Of a stretch of DNA of 64,000 bases, positions 1-8,977 are shown one piece after another. Below the pieces are notes generated by a model, which worked only from the letters and a program-made list of their open reading frames with translations, was not told the DNA's origin and searched no databases. Both the position numbers and the translations under genes were made by a program. The stretch comes from Advenella kashmirensis W13003 (GTDB lineage: Bacteria; Pseudomonadota; Gammaproteobacteria; Burkholderiales; Burkholderiaceae_B), in contig NZ_KI650979.1 in the NCBI RefSeq assembly GCF_000506985.1, positions 2,232,710 to 2,296,709 on the forward strand. Direction: 5' to 3'. The number at the start of each line of letters is the position of its first letter. The first letter of the stretch is position 1.

Positions 1-676
1 CAAGACGACCACATTACGTGCCGTATCGAACCTGCTCAAAAGCGAACGCGGCGACGTGACCAAGGGCACGATCCATTATCAGGACGAGCGAGTCGACAGC
101 ATGACGCCTGCCGATCTGGTCAAACGCGGCGTGATTCAGGTCATGGAAGGGCGACACTGTTTCGGCCATCTGACGATTGAGGAAAATCTGTTGACAGGGG
201 CTTACACCCGCAAGGTCGGCAAGGGTGATATCGAGGCCTCGCTCGACCGTGTCTATCAGTATTTTCCAAGGCTCAAGCAGCGGCGCAGCAGTCAGGCGGG
301 GTACACCTCGGGTGGCGAGCAACAAATGGCGGCGATCGGCCGGGCGCTGATGGCAGACCCGAAAATGATTCTGCTCGATGAACCATCCATGGGGTTGGCG
401 CCGCAAATTGTCGAGGAAATTTTCGAGATTGTGCGCGACCTGAACACGCGCGAGCGGGTCAGCTTTTTGCTGGCCGAGCAAAACACCAACATCGCGTTGC
501 GCTATGCCGACTACGGCTACATTCTTGAAAGCGGCCGGGTCATGATGGATGGCACGGCGCAGGAACTTGCCAGCAACGACGATGTAAAAGAATTTTATCT
601 GGGCATTGAAAGCGGTGATCGCAAAAGCTTCCGTGACACCAAATTTTACCGCCGCCGCAAGCGCTGGCTGGCATAG
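1..676 (+). CDS. livF: Branched-chain amino-acid type ABC transporter ATPase (LivF-like), 5' end cut off
   Basis: ATP-binding subunit of a high-affinity importer of the branched-chain amino acid (HAAT) family; it would power uptake at the cytoplasmic face of two permeases. The window opens inside the Walker A motif: the first full codon is the P-loop lysine of GKTTT, so roughly the first 40 residues lie upstream. About 224 residues remain. Visible are the ABC signature TSGGEQQM, Walker B MILLDEP and a switch-loop region LLAEQN. The C-terminal tail is long and basic (FYRRRKRW), unlike E. coli LivF. The stop is 9 nt before an acyl-CoA ligase gene, so the two are probably co-transcribed. Such pairs are known in Burkholderiales, and the substrate may be an aromatic or other organic acid rather than leucine. 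The substrate is not readable from this fragment. Confidence 0.9.
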   Translation, partial: KTTTLRAVSNLLKSERGDVTKGTIHYQDERVDSMTPADLVKRGVIQVMEGRHCFGHLTIEENLLTGAYTRKVGKGDIEASLDRVYQYFPRLKQRRSSQAGYTSGGEQQMAAIGRALMADPKMILLDEPSMGLAPQIVEEIFEIVRDLNTRERVSFLLAEQNTNIALRYADYGYILESGRVMMDGTAQELASNDDVKEFYLGIESGDRKSFRDTKFYRRRKRWLA

Positions 677-685
677 GAGCAGAGC

Positions 686-2005
686 ATGACAGAGTTTTTC
701 GATGCGCTGGAAGTGCGCGACCAGGGCACGCGCGAAGCCGATTTGTTTGACCAGTTGCCATCTGCGCTGGCATCCGCACGTGCACGTGCGCCAGCTATTG
801 CCGCCCAGTTGCAGGGAATCGACGTTGAGCAGATCACCAGCCGTCAGGCGCTGGCCGGCATTCCTGTGCTGCGCAAATCCGAATTGCTCCGCCGGCAGCT
901 GGCGCAGCGCGAGCGCCAGAACGGCACGGCTGCACATCATGCCGATTCTGCCAGTCGCGAAACCACGTCGTCAGATCCGGTTGTGGAGCGGGTTTTCGGC
1001 GGCTTTTCGTCGATCGGCTGGGGCAAAGCCGCCCGCGTGTTCGCCTCGCCCGGTCCCATCTATGAGCCGGAAAGCAAGCGCGCCGATTACTGGCGGTTCG
1101 GCCGGGCACTGTACGCAGCCGGTTTTCGCCCCAATACGCTTTTGTACAACTGCTTTTCCTATCACTTCACACCCGCTGGTTCCATGTTTGAAACCGCCGG
1201 GCTGGCCATCGGCTGCACGGTCTTTCCAGGTGGCGTCGGCCAGACGGAAATGCAGGTGACCACTATCCGCGACCTGCAGCCCGAAGGCTATGCGGGTACG
1301 CCGAGTTTTCTGAAACTCATCCTGGAAAAGGCCGACGAAATGCAGATTGCCCTGCCGTCACTGCAGCGCGCGCTGTTTTCCGGCGAAGCCTTTCCGCCGT
1401 CATTGCAAACGTGGTTTTCACAAAGAGGCATTCATGGCTATCAGGCTTATGGCACTGCCGATCTGGGGCTGATTGCCTATGAGTCCGAAGCACGGGACGG
1501 CCTGATTATCGGCGAGGATATCGTTCTGGAAATCGTGCGACCCGGCACCAACGAACCGGTGCCCGACGGCGAAGTGGGAGAAATCGTGGTGACCACGCTT
1601 AACCCCGATTATCCGCTGCTGCGTTTTGGCACCGGCGATCTGTCGGCGATTATGCCGGGTCATTCTGCCTGCGGTCGCACCAATAAGCGTATTCGCGGCT
1701 GGATGGGGCGGGCCGACCAGACCACCAAGGTGCGGGGCATGTTTGTTCATCCCGAGCAGATTGCCAGCATTGTCGACCGTTTCGAGCAGGTGAAAAAAGC
1801 CCGGCTGGTTGTATCGGGTGAAACCGGGCGCGACGATATGACATTGCTGGTCGAGATCGACGGGGAGCCCGCGGCTGATCTGCAGGAAAAACTGGGTCTG
1901 GCCGTGCGGGAGGTGACCAAGCTGCGTGCCGATATCACACTCGTCCGGGTCGGGGAACTGGCCAATGACGGCAAGGTGATTGAAGACAGCCGATCGTATG
2001 CCTAG
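686..2005 (+). CDS. Acyl-CoA ligase of the phenylacetate-CoA ligase (PaaK-like) family
   Basis: AMP-forming ligase, 439 residues, close to the PaaK family length. It would activate a carboxylic acid to its CoA thioester in two steps through an acyl-adenylate. Motifs seen: YGTADLG (adenylate-binding region), RFGTGDLS, GRADQTTKVRG at the hinge to the small C-terminal domain, and DGKVIEDSR, which holds the likely catalytic lysine near the end. ATG at 686 follows GGAG at 677-680. It sits directly behind a LivF-type ABC ATPase gene, suggesting that the imported compound is the one activated. The family resemblance is clear; the acid is unknown, and phenylacetate is only one possibility because no other paa gene is in view. 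Confidence 0.85.
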   Translation: MTEFFDALEVRDQGTREADLFDQLPSALASARARAPAIAAQLQGIDVEQITSRQALAGIPVLRKSELLRRQLAQRERQNGTAAHHADSASRETTSSDPVVERVFGGFSSIGWGKAARVFASPGPIYEPESKRADYWRFGRALYAAGFRPNTLLYNCFSYHFTPAGSMFETAGLAIGCTVFPGGVGQTEMQVTTIRDLQPEGYAGTPSFLKLILEKADEMQIALPSLQRALFSGEAFPPSLQTWFSQRGIHGYQAYGTADLGLIAYESEARDGLIIGEDIVLEIVRPGTNEPVPDGEVGEIVVTTLNPDYPLLRFGTGDLSAIMPGHSACGRTNKRIRGWMGRADQTTKVRGMFVHPEQIASIVDRFEQVKKARLVVSGETGRDDMTLLVEIDGEPAADLQEKLGLAVREVTKLRADITLVRVGELANDGKVIEDSRSYA

Positions 2006-2018
2006 CCGGATTTTGGCA

Positions 2019-2108
2019 GGCAGGTTCTGGCGCGTAGATAGATTCTTACGTGTCGACAAATACTTGCCAGTAGATAACCGTTTAGGCGTAGGCAGTCTTT
2101 TGTGCTTG
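2019..2108. repeat. Five degenerate 18-bp tandem units
   Basis: Between the ends of two convergent genes lie five consecutive 18-bp units (2019-2036, 2037-2054, 2055-2072, 2073-2090, 2091-2108). The first four share a pattern close to GRYARRTTCTxRCGYGTA; the fifth is weaker. Every frame can stay open through such a repeat, so open reading here is not evidence of a gene. No hairpin with a T-run was seen. Confidence 0.7.
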
Positions 2109-2152
2109 GGCGTAGAACGGCCTGTTGCGTTCAGCGACGGCAAGCGGCCCGT

Positions 2153-2866
2153 TCAGATTGGCGGGTTCTGTAATTGCTGCAGCAGCCTTTGCTCAAAGTC
2201 TGCCACGGGTGCACCCAGCAGTTCCATCACAGATGTGGTTTTCTCTGGCGCATAGCGCACTGTGCTGTGCAGGGCAGCTTCAAACTTGTTGGCCATGGCG
2301 GTCAGGGCTGCGCTGTCGCTATTGACCAGAATCACTGCATGGGACAGCAGTGAAAAGCTGGGCGTCGTTGCCGTCCGGTTGCGACGCCAGTACTGGGCGG
2401 TACCGGCGATTTTTTTTCCGTCAACAGCCAGATTGAAGCGGCCATCGCAAAAGGAGCCCTGCACGGGCTGATAGGTGGCGTGAATGCCGTAGTCGGCCAG
2501 GGCGCGGGCGATGAGCTCGCACAGCCCGATATACTGGCTTTCTGCATGTTCCAGGGGATAGTTTGCGGCAATGGGATAGGCTAGATGCAGATTGATGACG
2601 CCGGGCGCCTGGGGCACAACACCGCCGCCGGACAGACGGACATCGACCGGCAGGCCCGCTTCGGCCAGTTCCTGACAGGCTGCGTCAAAACGTATATTGC
2701 GCTGATAACTTCGGGGTACGCTAATGCCTATGGCCGCTTGGTGAATAATGGCAAAGCGTTGCTGTTGCTGATCGACCCGATCAAGCAGCCCTGTTTCACT
2801 GTCCCGCCGGCTGCGTTCGACACTGAACGCAGCATCAGCCTGCAGCAGAGAGAAGGGCTCGTTCAT
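2153..2866 (-). CDS. Lipoate-protein ligase A family protein (BPL/LPL catalytic domain)
   Basis: 237-residue protein of the biotin/lipoate ligase fold. LplA-type enzymes attach lipoic acid, or an octanoyl group, to a lysine of E2 and H-protein lipoyl domains. The motif RLSGGGVV (about residues 78-85) matches the RRxSGGGxV element of the family, and DGKKIAGTAQ (about residues 130-139) contains the lysine expected to contact the acyl-adenylate. It is shorter than E. coli LplA (about 338) and lacks its separate C-terminal accessory domain, so it may be an octanoyl- or lipoyl-transferase variant. ATG at 2866 has AGGAC six to seven bases upstream. It converges on the acyl-CoA ligase gene. Family assignment is good; the exact reaction is open. 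Confidence 0.8.
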   Translation of the reverse strand: MNEPFSLLQADAAFSVERSRRDSETGLLDRVDQQQQRFAIIHQAAIGISVPRSYQRNIRFDAACQELAEAGLPVDVRLSGGGVVPQAPGVINLHLAYPIAANYPLEHAESQYIGLCELIARALADYGIHATYQPVQGSFCDGRFNLAVDGKKIAGTAQYWRRNRTATTPSFSLLSHAVILVNSDSAALTAMANKFEAALHSTVRYAPEKTTSVMELLGAPVADFEQRLLQQLQNPPI

Positions 2867-2950
2867 GGATGTCCTGTCGCATTGATCAAAGCGGCGCAGG
2901 TCGTGGCGCTTGCGTGAAACGATTCACTGTCATGATGACAGACGCATCGC

Positions 2951-3463
2951 TCAGGCTTCGGCTTTTTCCTTTGCCTGTTTCTTCAGTCGGGTCTTGATGC
3001 GGGATTGTTTGAGATTGGACAGATACTCCACAAACACCTTGCCCAGCAAGTGATCCAGTTCGTGCTGGACACACACCGCCAGCAGGCCGTCTGCGTCAAA
3101 CTCATAGGTTTCGCCCTGTTCGTTGAGCGCCTTGACATGGATGCTGGCCGAGCGTTCTACCTTGTCGTAGACGCCGGGCACCGACAGGCAGCCTTCTTCA
3201 TAGACCTGTTTTTCGTCGCTTTTCCAGGTAATTTCCGGATTGATGAGCACCAGCAGGTCATCACCTTCTTCGGACACATCAATAACCACCACACGTTCAT
3301 GGACATTGACCTGGGTGGCGGCCAGCCCGACGCCAGGCGCGGCATACATGGTTTCAGCCATATCGCGAACGAGCTGGCGGATGCGGTCATCGACCTGGGC
3401 TACCGGTTTTGCAACCGTGTGCAGCCGCGGGTCGGGAAATTGAAGAATAGGTAAGAGTGCCAT
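2951..3463 (-). CDS. def: Peptide deformylase
   Basis: Removes the formyl group from the N-terminal methionine of nascent proteins at the ribosome exit. 170 residues, the usual length. All three family motifs are present: GVGLAATQ (motif 1), EGCLSVP (motif 2, with the metal-binding cysteine) and QHELDH (motif 3, HExxH metal ligands and catalytic Glu). The start [14 protein letters not shown] is the normal family N-terminus. No Shine-Dalgarno sequence precedes the ATG. A perfect TATAAT on the minus strand at 3476-3471 ends only seven bases before it, so the mRNA may be leaderless. Unlike many bacteria, def is not next to fmt here (about 4.5 kb away); it is divergent from dprA. Confidence 0.97.
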   Translation of the reverse strand: MALLPILQFPDPRLHTVAKPVAQVDDRIRQLVRDMAETMYAAPGVGLAATQVNVHERVVVIDVSEEGDDLLVLINPEITWKSDEKQVYEEGCLSVPGVYDKVERSASIHVKALNEQGETYEFDADGLLAVCVQHELDHLLGKVFVEYLSNLKQSRIKTRLKKQAKEKAEA

Positions 3464-3470
3464 GGCAAAT

Positions 3471-3476
3471 ATTATA
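3471..3476 (-). promoter_or_regulatory. Possible -10 element for def
   Basis: TATAAT on the minus strand, seven bases upstream of the def start codon. No good -35 hexamer is found 15-19 bases further upstream, so the assignment is tentative. If used, transcription would start at or next to the ATG. Confidence 0.4.
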
Positions 3477-3591
3477 GTTGAAATCAGATCAACCTGGGGA
3501 GGCGCATGAATGCCACCGGCTCAAAGCAGCCTGCCAGCAGATTTGCGCAGGATGACGCAGAAAAATCATCATCGCGTCCCGGGTATCTTTC

Positions 3592-3597
3592 TATAAT
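3592..3597 (+). promoter_or_regulatory. Possible -10 element for dprA
   Basis: TATAAT 36 bases before the ATG at 3634. The -35 region at the proper distance (3569-3574) is poor, so the call is weak. Confidence 0.4.
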
Positions 3598-3633
3598 AGG
3601 GTGTTTTTCCTCAATTTCAAGCAGATCAACTCT

Positions 3634-4839
3634 ATGGCCATGTCAGATGAAGAGCGGTACGCGTGGGTGCGCCTGACGCTGGAGCCCGGAATAGGGCCGG
3701 TGACCGCCCGTCATCTGCTGGTCGCTTTTGGGCTGCCGCAGGATATCTTCAGCGCTTCGGCGTCTTCGCTGATGAAAGTGGTGACCCAGAAACAGGCGCT
3801 GCAACTGGCGGGGCCCGTCGATCCTGCCATGCATGCCCTCATCGAACGCACTTTCGAATGGCTGGCACGTCCGGGCCATCATCTGGTGACGCTGGCTGAT
3901 GATCACTACCCGGCGCTGCTGCTGGATACGGCCGATCCGCCCTCGCTGCTGTATGTGGACGGTGATCCGGGCATTCTGGCGCAGCCCAACATCGCCATGG
4001 TAGGGGCCCGCTCAGCGACCCCCGGCGGAACCGATAATGCCTTTGCCTTTGCCCGCCATCTGGCCGATGCCGGTTGGGGCATTGTGAGCGGGCTGGCGCA
4101 AGGCATTGATGCAGCCGCCCATGAAGGCGCGCTGGCCAGTTCGGCCGCCTTGCCCACGATCGCCGTCATGGGGACGGGAATCAATCGGGTTTATCCGGCG
4201 GCCAATAAGGCCCTGGCCATGCGGATCCGGGAGCGCGGGGCGCTGATCAGCGAATTGCCGCTGGATACGGCCGCAGTCGTGCACCAGTTTCCACGCCGCA
4301 ACCGTATAGTTGCCGGGCTTTCGCGCGGCGTGCTGGTAGTTGAAGCCGCGCAACGCAGTGGTTCGCTGATTACCGCGCGTCTGGCTGGCGAGAATGGCCG
4401 CGAGGTGTTCGCCATTCCGGGGTCTATTCATTCCCCGTTGTCGCGCGGCTGTCATGCTCTGATCCGCCAGGGTGCCAAATTGGTGGAAACCGCAGACGAT
4501 ATTCTGGAAGAACTGTCCCGCAGCGGTTCGGCGCCTGTCGCGCCGACGCCGGTCGGCCGCAAGCGCGACACGTCACGCAATGTCGCCGCCGGTGATCCTC
4601 CCGCCCAGGCGCGCGTGGCGCGACCTCCCGTTGCCGCTGGCAATCTGATCGCCGATCCCGGGCAGCAGCGTCTGCTGGACACCATGGGGCATGATCCGGT
4701 ATCCATGGAGTTACTGCTGGTCCGCCTGGGCATTTCCGTGGGTGAACTGGCGGGCCAGCTGACCGAACTGGAAATGCTCGGTAAAATCGTTCGCCTGCCC
4801 GACGGGCGTTATTTGCAACGGGTGAATCACTTACAATGA
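3634..4839 (+). CDS. dprA: DNA-processing protein DprA (Smf)
   Basis: Loads RecA on incoming single-stranded DNA during natural transformation; it is conserved even where competence is unknown. From ATG 3634 the protein has 401 residues (a second in-frame ATG lies at 3640; an upstream GTG at 3601 overlaps the probable -10 region and is unlikely). Order: N-terminal helical domain with LEPGIGPVTARHLL, Rossmann-like DprA core with MVGARSATPGG and SGLAQGIDAAAHEGAL, the conserved RNRIVAGLS, then a disordered linker rich in R, A and P, and a C-terminal winged helix (about 340-400). A comF gene lies 20 kb away, so two competence-linked genes are in the window. Single gene, divergent from def. Confidence 0.95.
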   Translation: MAMSDEERYAWVRLTLEPGIGPVTARHLLVAFGLPQDIFSASASSLMKVVTQKQALQLAGPVDPAMHALIERTFEWLARPGHHLVTLADDHYPALLLDTADPPSLLYVDGDPGILAQPNIAMVGARSATPGGTDNAFAFARHLADAGWGIVSGLAQGIDAAAHEGALASSAALPTIAVMGTGINRVYPAANKALAMRIRERGALISELPLDTAAVVHQFPRRNRIVAGLSRGVLVVEAAQRSGSLITARLAGENGREVFAIPGSIHSPLSRGCHALIRQGAKLVETADDILEELSRSGSAPVAPTPVGRKRDTSRNVAAGDPPAQARVARPPVAAGNLIADPGQQRLLDTMGHDPVSMELLLVRLGISVGELAGQLTELEMLGKIVRLPDGRYLQRVNHLQ

Positions 4840-4887
4840 CAGCGGCATACAAAGCCTTCCCACGTCCGAGTTCAATCAGGAGCAGCA

Positions 4888-5475
4888 ATGAGCACGAAGT
4901 TCAACGTTTTGATTATTACCGGCAGTTTGCGTGAAAAATCCTACAATGCCGCCATTGGCCGTCAACTGGCCGAGCTGGCTCCCGATAACCTTGTATTCAG
5001 CCACGCCCCTTCTGTGGGAACGCTGCCTCACTACAACCAGGACGTGCAGGACGCAGGCTTTCCCAAGGAAGTCATGGCTTTTGCCGACGCCATCAGCGCG
5101 GCCGACGGCCTGATTTTCGTGACGCCTGAATATAACTACTCGGTGCCCGGTGTGCTTAAAAATGCGATCGACTGGGTCTCCCGGCTGCGTCCCGTGCCAT
5201 TCGACAACAAAGTCGGGTCGATTATCTCGGCTTCGGGCGGCGCGATTGGCGGTGCCCGCATGCAATATCATTTGCGCCAGATTCTGGTGGCCATGAACAT
5301 CCATCTGGTCAACCGGCCCGAGATCATGGTCGGAACCGTGCAGAACAAAACGGACGGCGAAGGCGGCAAAATTACCGATGAAACCACACTGACATTCATT
5401 GGCAATCATTTGAAGGAGCTGGCACGCCTGCTCCAATTGCATCACGATGACCAGAGTCAGAAAGCAGCATCATAA
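4888..5475 (+). CDS. NAD(P)H-dependent FMN reductase (chromate/quinone reductase-like)
   Basis: 195-residue flavodoxin-fold oxidoreductase. The N-terminal segment ITGSLREKSYNAAI is the phosphate-binding loop for FMN, and TPEYNYSVPGVLKNAIDW is the signature that packs on the isoalloxazine ring. Family members (YieF/ChrR, ArsH-like, azoreductases) reduce FMN, quinones or chromate with NAD(P)H in the cytoplasm. CAGGAG lies upstream of ATG 4888. It is 48 nt after dprA and 28 nt before the HMG-CoA lyase gene, so transcription with either is possible. The physiological substrate cannot be told from sequence. Confidence 0.88.
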   Translation: MSTKFNVLIITGSLREKSYNAAIGRQLAELAPDNLVFSHAPSVGTLPHYNQDVQDAGFPKEVMAFADAISAADGLIFVTPEYNYSVPGVLKNAIDWVSRLRPVPFDNKVGSIISASGGAIGGARMQYHLRQILVAMNIHLVNRPEIMVGTVQNKTDGEGGKITDETTLTFIGNHLKELARLLQLHHDDQSQKAAS

Positions 5476-5503
5476 ACAGAATCAGAATTGACCGGAGACA
5501 AGG

Positions 5504-6415
5504 ATGGCCATTGCCAATAGCGTCAAAGTAGTAGAAGTCGGGCCGCGTGACGGTTTGCAGAACGAGAAGCAGTTTGTGCCGACCGATATCAAGATCGAAC
5601 TGGTCAACCGGCTGTCTGCTGCCGGCTTTCAGAATGTGGAAGCGGCCTCTTTTGTCTCACCCAAATGGGTGCCGCAAATGGCCGATGGCGCCCAGGTCAT
5701 GGCGGGCATCACGCGTCGCCCGGGCACAATCTATTCGGTGCTTACGCCCAATCTGAAAGGGTTCGAGGGCGCACTTGCAGCAGGGGCCGACGAAGTGGTC
5801 ATCTTTGGCGCTGCCAGCGAATCGTTTTCACAAAAAAATATCAATTGCTCCATCGCCGAATCCATAGAGCGGTTCGAACCAGTGGCGGCCGCCGCAAAGC
5901 AGGCGGGGGTGCGCCTGCGCGGCAGTATCAGCTGTTCGCTTGGCTGTCCCTACGAGGGCGAGGTCGCGCCGGCAGCCGTGGCCGATGTGGTCCGGCGCAT
6001 GCTGGCGCTGGGGTGCGACGAGATTGATATTGCCGACACTATCGGCGTGGGCACACCGCGCAAAGTCACCGCGGTCATGAAAGCGGTGGCGGACGTTGCC
6101 GATCCGGCCATGCTGTCTGCGCATTTTCACGATACCTATGGCATGGCCGTGGCCAATATCCTGGCCGCGCTCGAAGCAGGTATTGCCATTGTGCATTCCT
6201 CCACGGCGGGCCTGGGCGGCTGTCCGTACGCCAAGGGCGCGACAGGCAATGTCGCGACCGAAGACGTGCTGTACATGCTGCACGGTATGGATATCGACAC
6301 CGGCATCGATCTTGATCAGGTTATCAGCACCGGACAATGGATCTCCGATTATCTGCAGCGCGCCAATTCCAGCCGGGCCGGCAAGGCGATCCTGACTAAA
6401 CGAACGGCTGCCTGA
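5504..6415 (+). CDS. mvaB: Hydroxymethylglutaryl-CoA lyase
   Basis: Cleaves 3-hydroxy-3-methylglutaryl-CoA to acetyl-CoA and acetoacetate, the last step of leucine breakdown. 303 residues, the usual bacterial length, TIM barrel of the DRE-type lyase group. Seen: VEVGPRDGLQNE near the N-terminus (catalytic Arg-Asp pair and metal ligand), HFHDTYGMA (metal-binding histidines) and GLGGCPYAKGATGN with the active-site cysteine. GGAGACAAGG precedes the ATG. No leucine-pathway partner genes (liuABCD) are adjacent, so it stands outside a liu operon. It could also be part of acyclic terpene or itaconate-type breakdown. Function is well supported. Confidence 0.95.
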   Translation: MAIANSVKVVEVGPRDGLQNEKQFVPTDIKIELVNRLSAAGFQNVEAASFVSPKWVPQMADGAQVMAGITRRPGTIYSVLTPNLKGFEGALAAGADEVVIFGAASESFSQKNINCSIAESIERFEPVAAAAKQAGVRLRGSISCSLGCPYEGEVAPAAVADVVRRMLALGCDEIDIADTIGVGTPRKVTAVMKAVADVADPAMLSAHFHDTYGMAVANILAALEAGIAIVHSSTAGLGGCPYAKGATGNVATEDVLYMLHGMDIDTGIDLDQVISTGQWISDYLQRANSSRAGKAILTKRTAA

Positions 6416-6421
6416 GTATTT

Positions 6422-6901
6422 ATGGCCATGAATTTCCTGCCCCTGTCCGACGCTGAACGCGAGCAGTTGCTCGCCGATATTCAGCCCTTGCCGATCACCG
6501 GCTTCGCCTGGCCTGCATGGGTCAAAGCCGTGGCATGGATCGTGCTGGCACTGATCGTGCTGCAGGCCTTCGTGGCGTTCAACCGGGCTGGCGTGCAGGT
6601 GCTTTATTCTGTCACGGGCCTGCTCCTGGTGATCGTTTTCGTGGCGCTGGCCATTACCACCCGCTATATGCAGACGTCGATCACAACCATCGATACGCTC
6701 GGCCTGCGGCAAAGCTGGATGACCCGGCGCGAAGTGGCCTGGGAAGACGTCACCTTTGCCAAATTCGTACCCATGCTCGCCTCCAAGCGACTGGTGGTTT
6801 TTACGAAAAGAGGCAAACCCGTCGTGTTCCAGGGCGGAACACGGGAGCTGCAAGTGGCGTTTGCGAAAATTTCGCTGGCGTTCAGGAATCGCAAGATCTA
6901 A
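6422..6901 (+). CDS. Small membrane protein of unknown function
   Basis: 159 residues. Two predicted membrane helices fall at about 35-55 and 60-83 (WIVLALIVLQAF and LLLVIVFVALAI), followed by a soluble C-terminal part of about 75 residues with alternating hydrophobic strands (KRLVVFTKRGKPVVFQGG), reminiscent of the PH-like domains in small bacterial membrane proteins. Not recognised further. ATG 6422 is 6 nt after the HMG-CoA lyase stop and has no good ribosome site; ATG 6428 is an alternative. The tight spacing suggests translational coupling with the lyase. A weak hairpin (6911-6928) with TTTT after it follows the stop. Confidence 0.7.
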   Translation: MAMNFLPLSDAEREQLLADIQPLPITGFAWPAWVKAVAWIVLALIVLQAFVAFNRAGVQVLYSVTGLLLVIVFVALAITTRYMQTSITTIDTLGLRQSWMTRREVAWEDVTFAKFVPMLASKRLVVFTKRGKPVVFQGGTRELQVAFAKISLAFRNRKI

Positions 6902-6962
6902 GTAGCAGCGGGACCTGTCGAATGGTCCGCTTCTGCTTTTACACCGCGCCGGCGGACGGCCA

Positions 6963-7937
6963 TCAGTCGCGATTGTGCCCCGAGACGTCCGAATCCGCCG
7001 ACACCGGATCAAAGTGCGTCGTCACCTGCAAGATATCGTCAATTTTCATAATACGCGTGCAGGCCTTTTCTGAAATATCGTGGGCGGCCAGGATGGTCAT
7101 GTCTGCAGGAAATTCCAGATGCACTTCGACTAGAATCATGTCGCCGCTCTTGCGGGTTTTCAGGTCGTGAAACCCTGAAAGCCCGGGGGTATCCTGCAAC
7201 GCCTGGCGGATCTGCTGCACAATCTCCTCATCGACCGCATGATCGGCCAGGTCGCTAAGCGCTTTCAGGCTGAATGTGCCGCCCATGCGGGCAATCATGG
7301 CGCCGACCAGCAGTGCGGCCAGCGGGTCGGCCAGGGGAAAGCCGGCAATGTTGGCCAGAATGCCGATACTGACCACCAGCGACGAAGCCGCATCGGAACG
7401 GGCGTGCCAGGCATTGGCCACCAGCAGGGAAGAGCGCACTCGCTGCGCTTCGCGCAGCATATAGCGAAACAGTCCTTCCTTGGAAATCAGTACGGCGATG
7501 GCGACGACCAGCGCAACAACATGCACAGTGGGAATAGTGGCGGGCTGGGTGAGCCGCTCGCCTGCTGTCCAGATCATGGCCAGCCCTACGACCAGCATGA
7601 TGACCCCGATTGCGAGCGAGGCAATCGTTTCAAAGCGGCGGTGACCGAAAGGATGCCCGGCATCCGCAGCCTTGGCGGCATGGCGGTTCGCGACCAGCAC
7701 CACAAAATCGGACAAAATGTCGGACAGGGAATGAATGGCATCTGCAATTAATGCCTGGGAATGCGCGATCACGCCGACAATGATCTGGAAAATGACAAGT
7801 GTAATGTTGACGATGACGCTGATCCAGGTACTGCGTCTTGCCACCTGGGAGCGTTCGGCCTCGGCAACCGGCGCCATCGCCTGTCTGGAGGCAAGCGGGG
7901 GTGGAGTGGGCACACTGCGAGGATGTTGATGAGCCAT
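6963..7937 (-). CDS. Cation diffusion facilitator (CDF) family metal transporter
   Basis: 324-residue inner-membrane metal/proton antiporter. Six helices are expected and readable, beginning with WISVIVNITLVIFQIIVGV. The family metal site is present: ADAIHSLSDILSD (helix II, HxxxD) and ARSDAASS (helix V, HxxxD-like; here HARSDAA gives HxxxD). The cytoplasmic C-terminal domain (about 225-310) has the ferredoxin-like pattern with VEVHLEFP. Candidate substrates are Zn, Fe, Co or Mn; the sequence does not decide. It converges on the small membrane protein gene and is divergent from fmt, 74 nt away. Confidence 0.92.
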   Translation of the reverse strand: MAHQHPRSVPTPPPLASRQAMAPVAEAERSQVARRSTWISVIVNITLVIFQIIVGVIAHSQALIADAIHSLSDILSDFVVLVANRHAAKAADAGHPFGHRRFETIASLAIGVIMLVVGLAMIWTAGERLTQPATIPTVHVVALVVAIAVLISKEGLFRYMLREAQRVRSSLLVANAWHARSDAASSLVVSIGILANIAGFPLADPLAALLVGAMIARMGGTFSLKALSDLADHAVDEEIVQQIRQALQDTPGLSGFHDLKTRKSGDMILVEVHLEFPADMTILAAHDISEKACTRIMKIDDILQVTTHFDPVSADSDVSGHNRD

Positions 7938-8011
7938 GTCGGGTGGGCTGAAATTGGAAGGCGGTTAAGGTATGCTACTCAATTGTCCATCACTTTCCAA
8001 GTATCCAGATT

Positions 8012-8977
8012 ATGCTGAATGTTGTTTTTGCGGGAACACCGGAATTTGCGCGCCAGGCGCTGGCTGCGATTTTGCAGGCCGGGTTTTCGGTTCCGCTGGT
8101 TATGACGCAGCCCGATCGGCCTGCCGGCCGGGGCATGAAGCTGACCCCCAGTCCGGTCAAGCAACATGCACTTGAGCATGATATTGCAGTGATCCAGCCA
8201 CTCAGTCTGCGGCTGGATGGCAAATATCCGGAAGAGGCTGCCCGTGCCCGGGACACCTTGCAGGCGTTGCAGCCGGATGTCATGGTGGTGGCTGCGTATG
8301 GCCTGATCCTGCCGCAATGGGTGCTGGATCTGCCGCGTTATGGCTGTCTGAATATTCATGCCAGCCTGCTGCCACGCTGGCGGGGCGCCGCCCCGATTCA
8401 GCGCGCCATTGAGGCGGGAGATAAAGAAACAGGTATTGCCATCATGCAGATGGATGCGGGCCTGGATACCGGTCATGTGATCGCGAGCGAGTCGGTGTCC
8501 ATTGGAGAGCAGAATGCGGCGCAACTGCACGATACGCTGGCTGACGTCGGCGCGCAGCAAATCGTTGCTGTGCTCCAGACGTTGGACAGGGAAGGCAAAT
8601 TGGCTTCAACTGTGCAGCCAGAAGACGGCGTCACCTACGCGGCCAAGCTGGACAAGCGCGAAGCTGCGCTGGATCTGTCCCTGGAGGCCGTGACGCTGGC
8701 GCGCCGGATCCGCGCGTTCAATCCCGTGCCGGGTTCGACGCTCTCATTGCCGGGATTGAATGATCCGGTCAAGGTGTGGGATGCATGTGCGCTGGAGGGT
8801 GCCTACCCAGGCGATGCTGCTGCGGCAAAGCCAGGACAGGTGCTGGCAGCCACACCGCAAGGCGTTGATATTGCGACCGGAAAAGGCGTGCTCAGGTTGC
8901 TGCAGTTGCAGAAAGCGGGCGGCAAGCGTCAGCCGGTCGATATCTTCGTGACGGGCTGGAAACCGCCTCAGGGCTAG
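8012..8977 (+). CDS. fmt: Methionyl-tRNA formyltransferase
   Basis: Transfers a formyl group from 10-formyl-tetrahydrofolate to Met-tRNA-fMet, allowing translation initiation. 321 residues. N-terminal catalytic domain begins [16 protein letters not shown]; the folate/catalytic motif [16 protein letters not shown] is complete and is followed by [11 protein letters not shown]. The C-terminal OB-fold domain (about 210-320) shows [10 protein letters not shown] and [12 protein letters not shown], which bind the tRNA. It stands as a single gene here, between the CDF transporter and a HAD phosphatase, rather than in the common def-fmt operon. Confidence 0.97.
   Translation: MLNVVFAGTPEFARQALAAILQAGFSVPLVMTQPDRPAGRGMKLTPSPVKQHALEHDIAVIQPLSLRLDGKYPEEAARARDTLQALQPDVMVVAAYGLILPQWVLDLPRYGCLNIHASLLPRWRGAAPIQRAIEAGDKETGIAIMQMDAGLDTGHVIASESVSIGEQNAAQLHDTLADVGAQQIVAVLQTLDREGKLASTVQPEDGVTYAAKLDKREAALDLSLEAVTLARRIRAFNPVPGSTLSLPGLNDPVKVWDACALEGAYPGDAAAAKPGQVLAATPQGVDIATGKGVLRLLQLQKAGGKRQPVDIFVTGWKPPQG

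Noticed and set aside
1980-2255. Short plus-strand reading frame between the first two gene pairs
   Set aside because: It overlaps the end of the acyl-CoA ligase gene and the end of the lipoate ligase-like gene, and its content is the 18-bp repeat.
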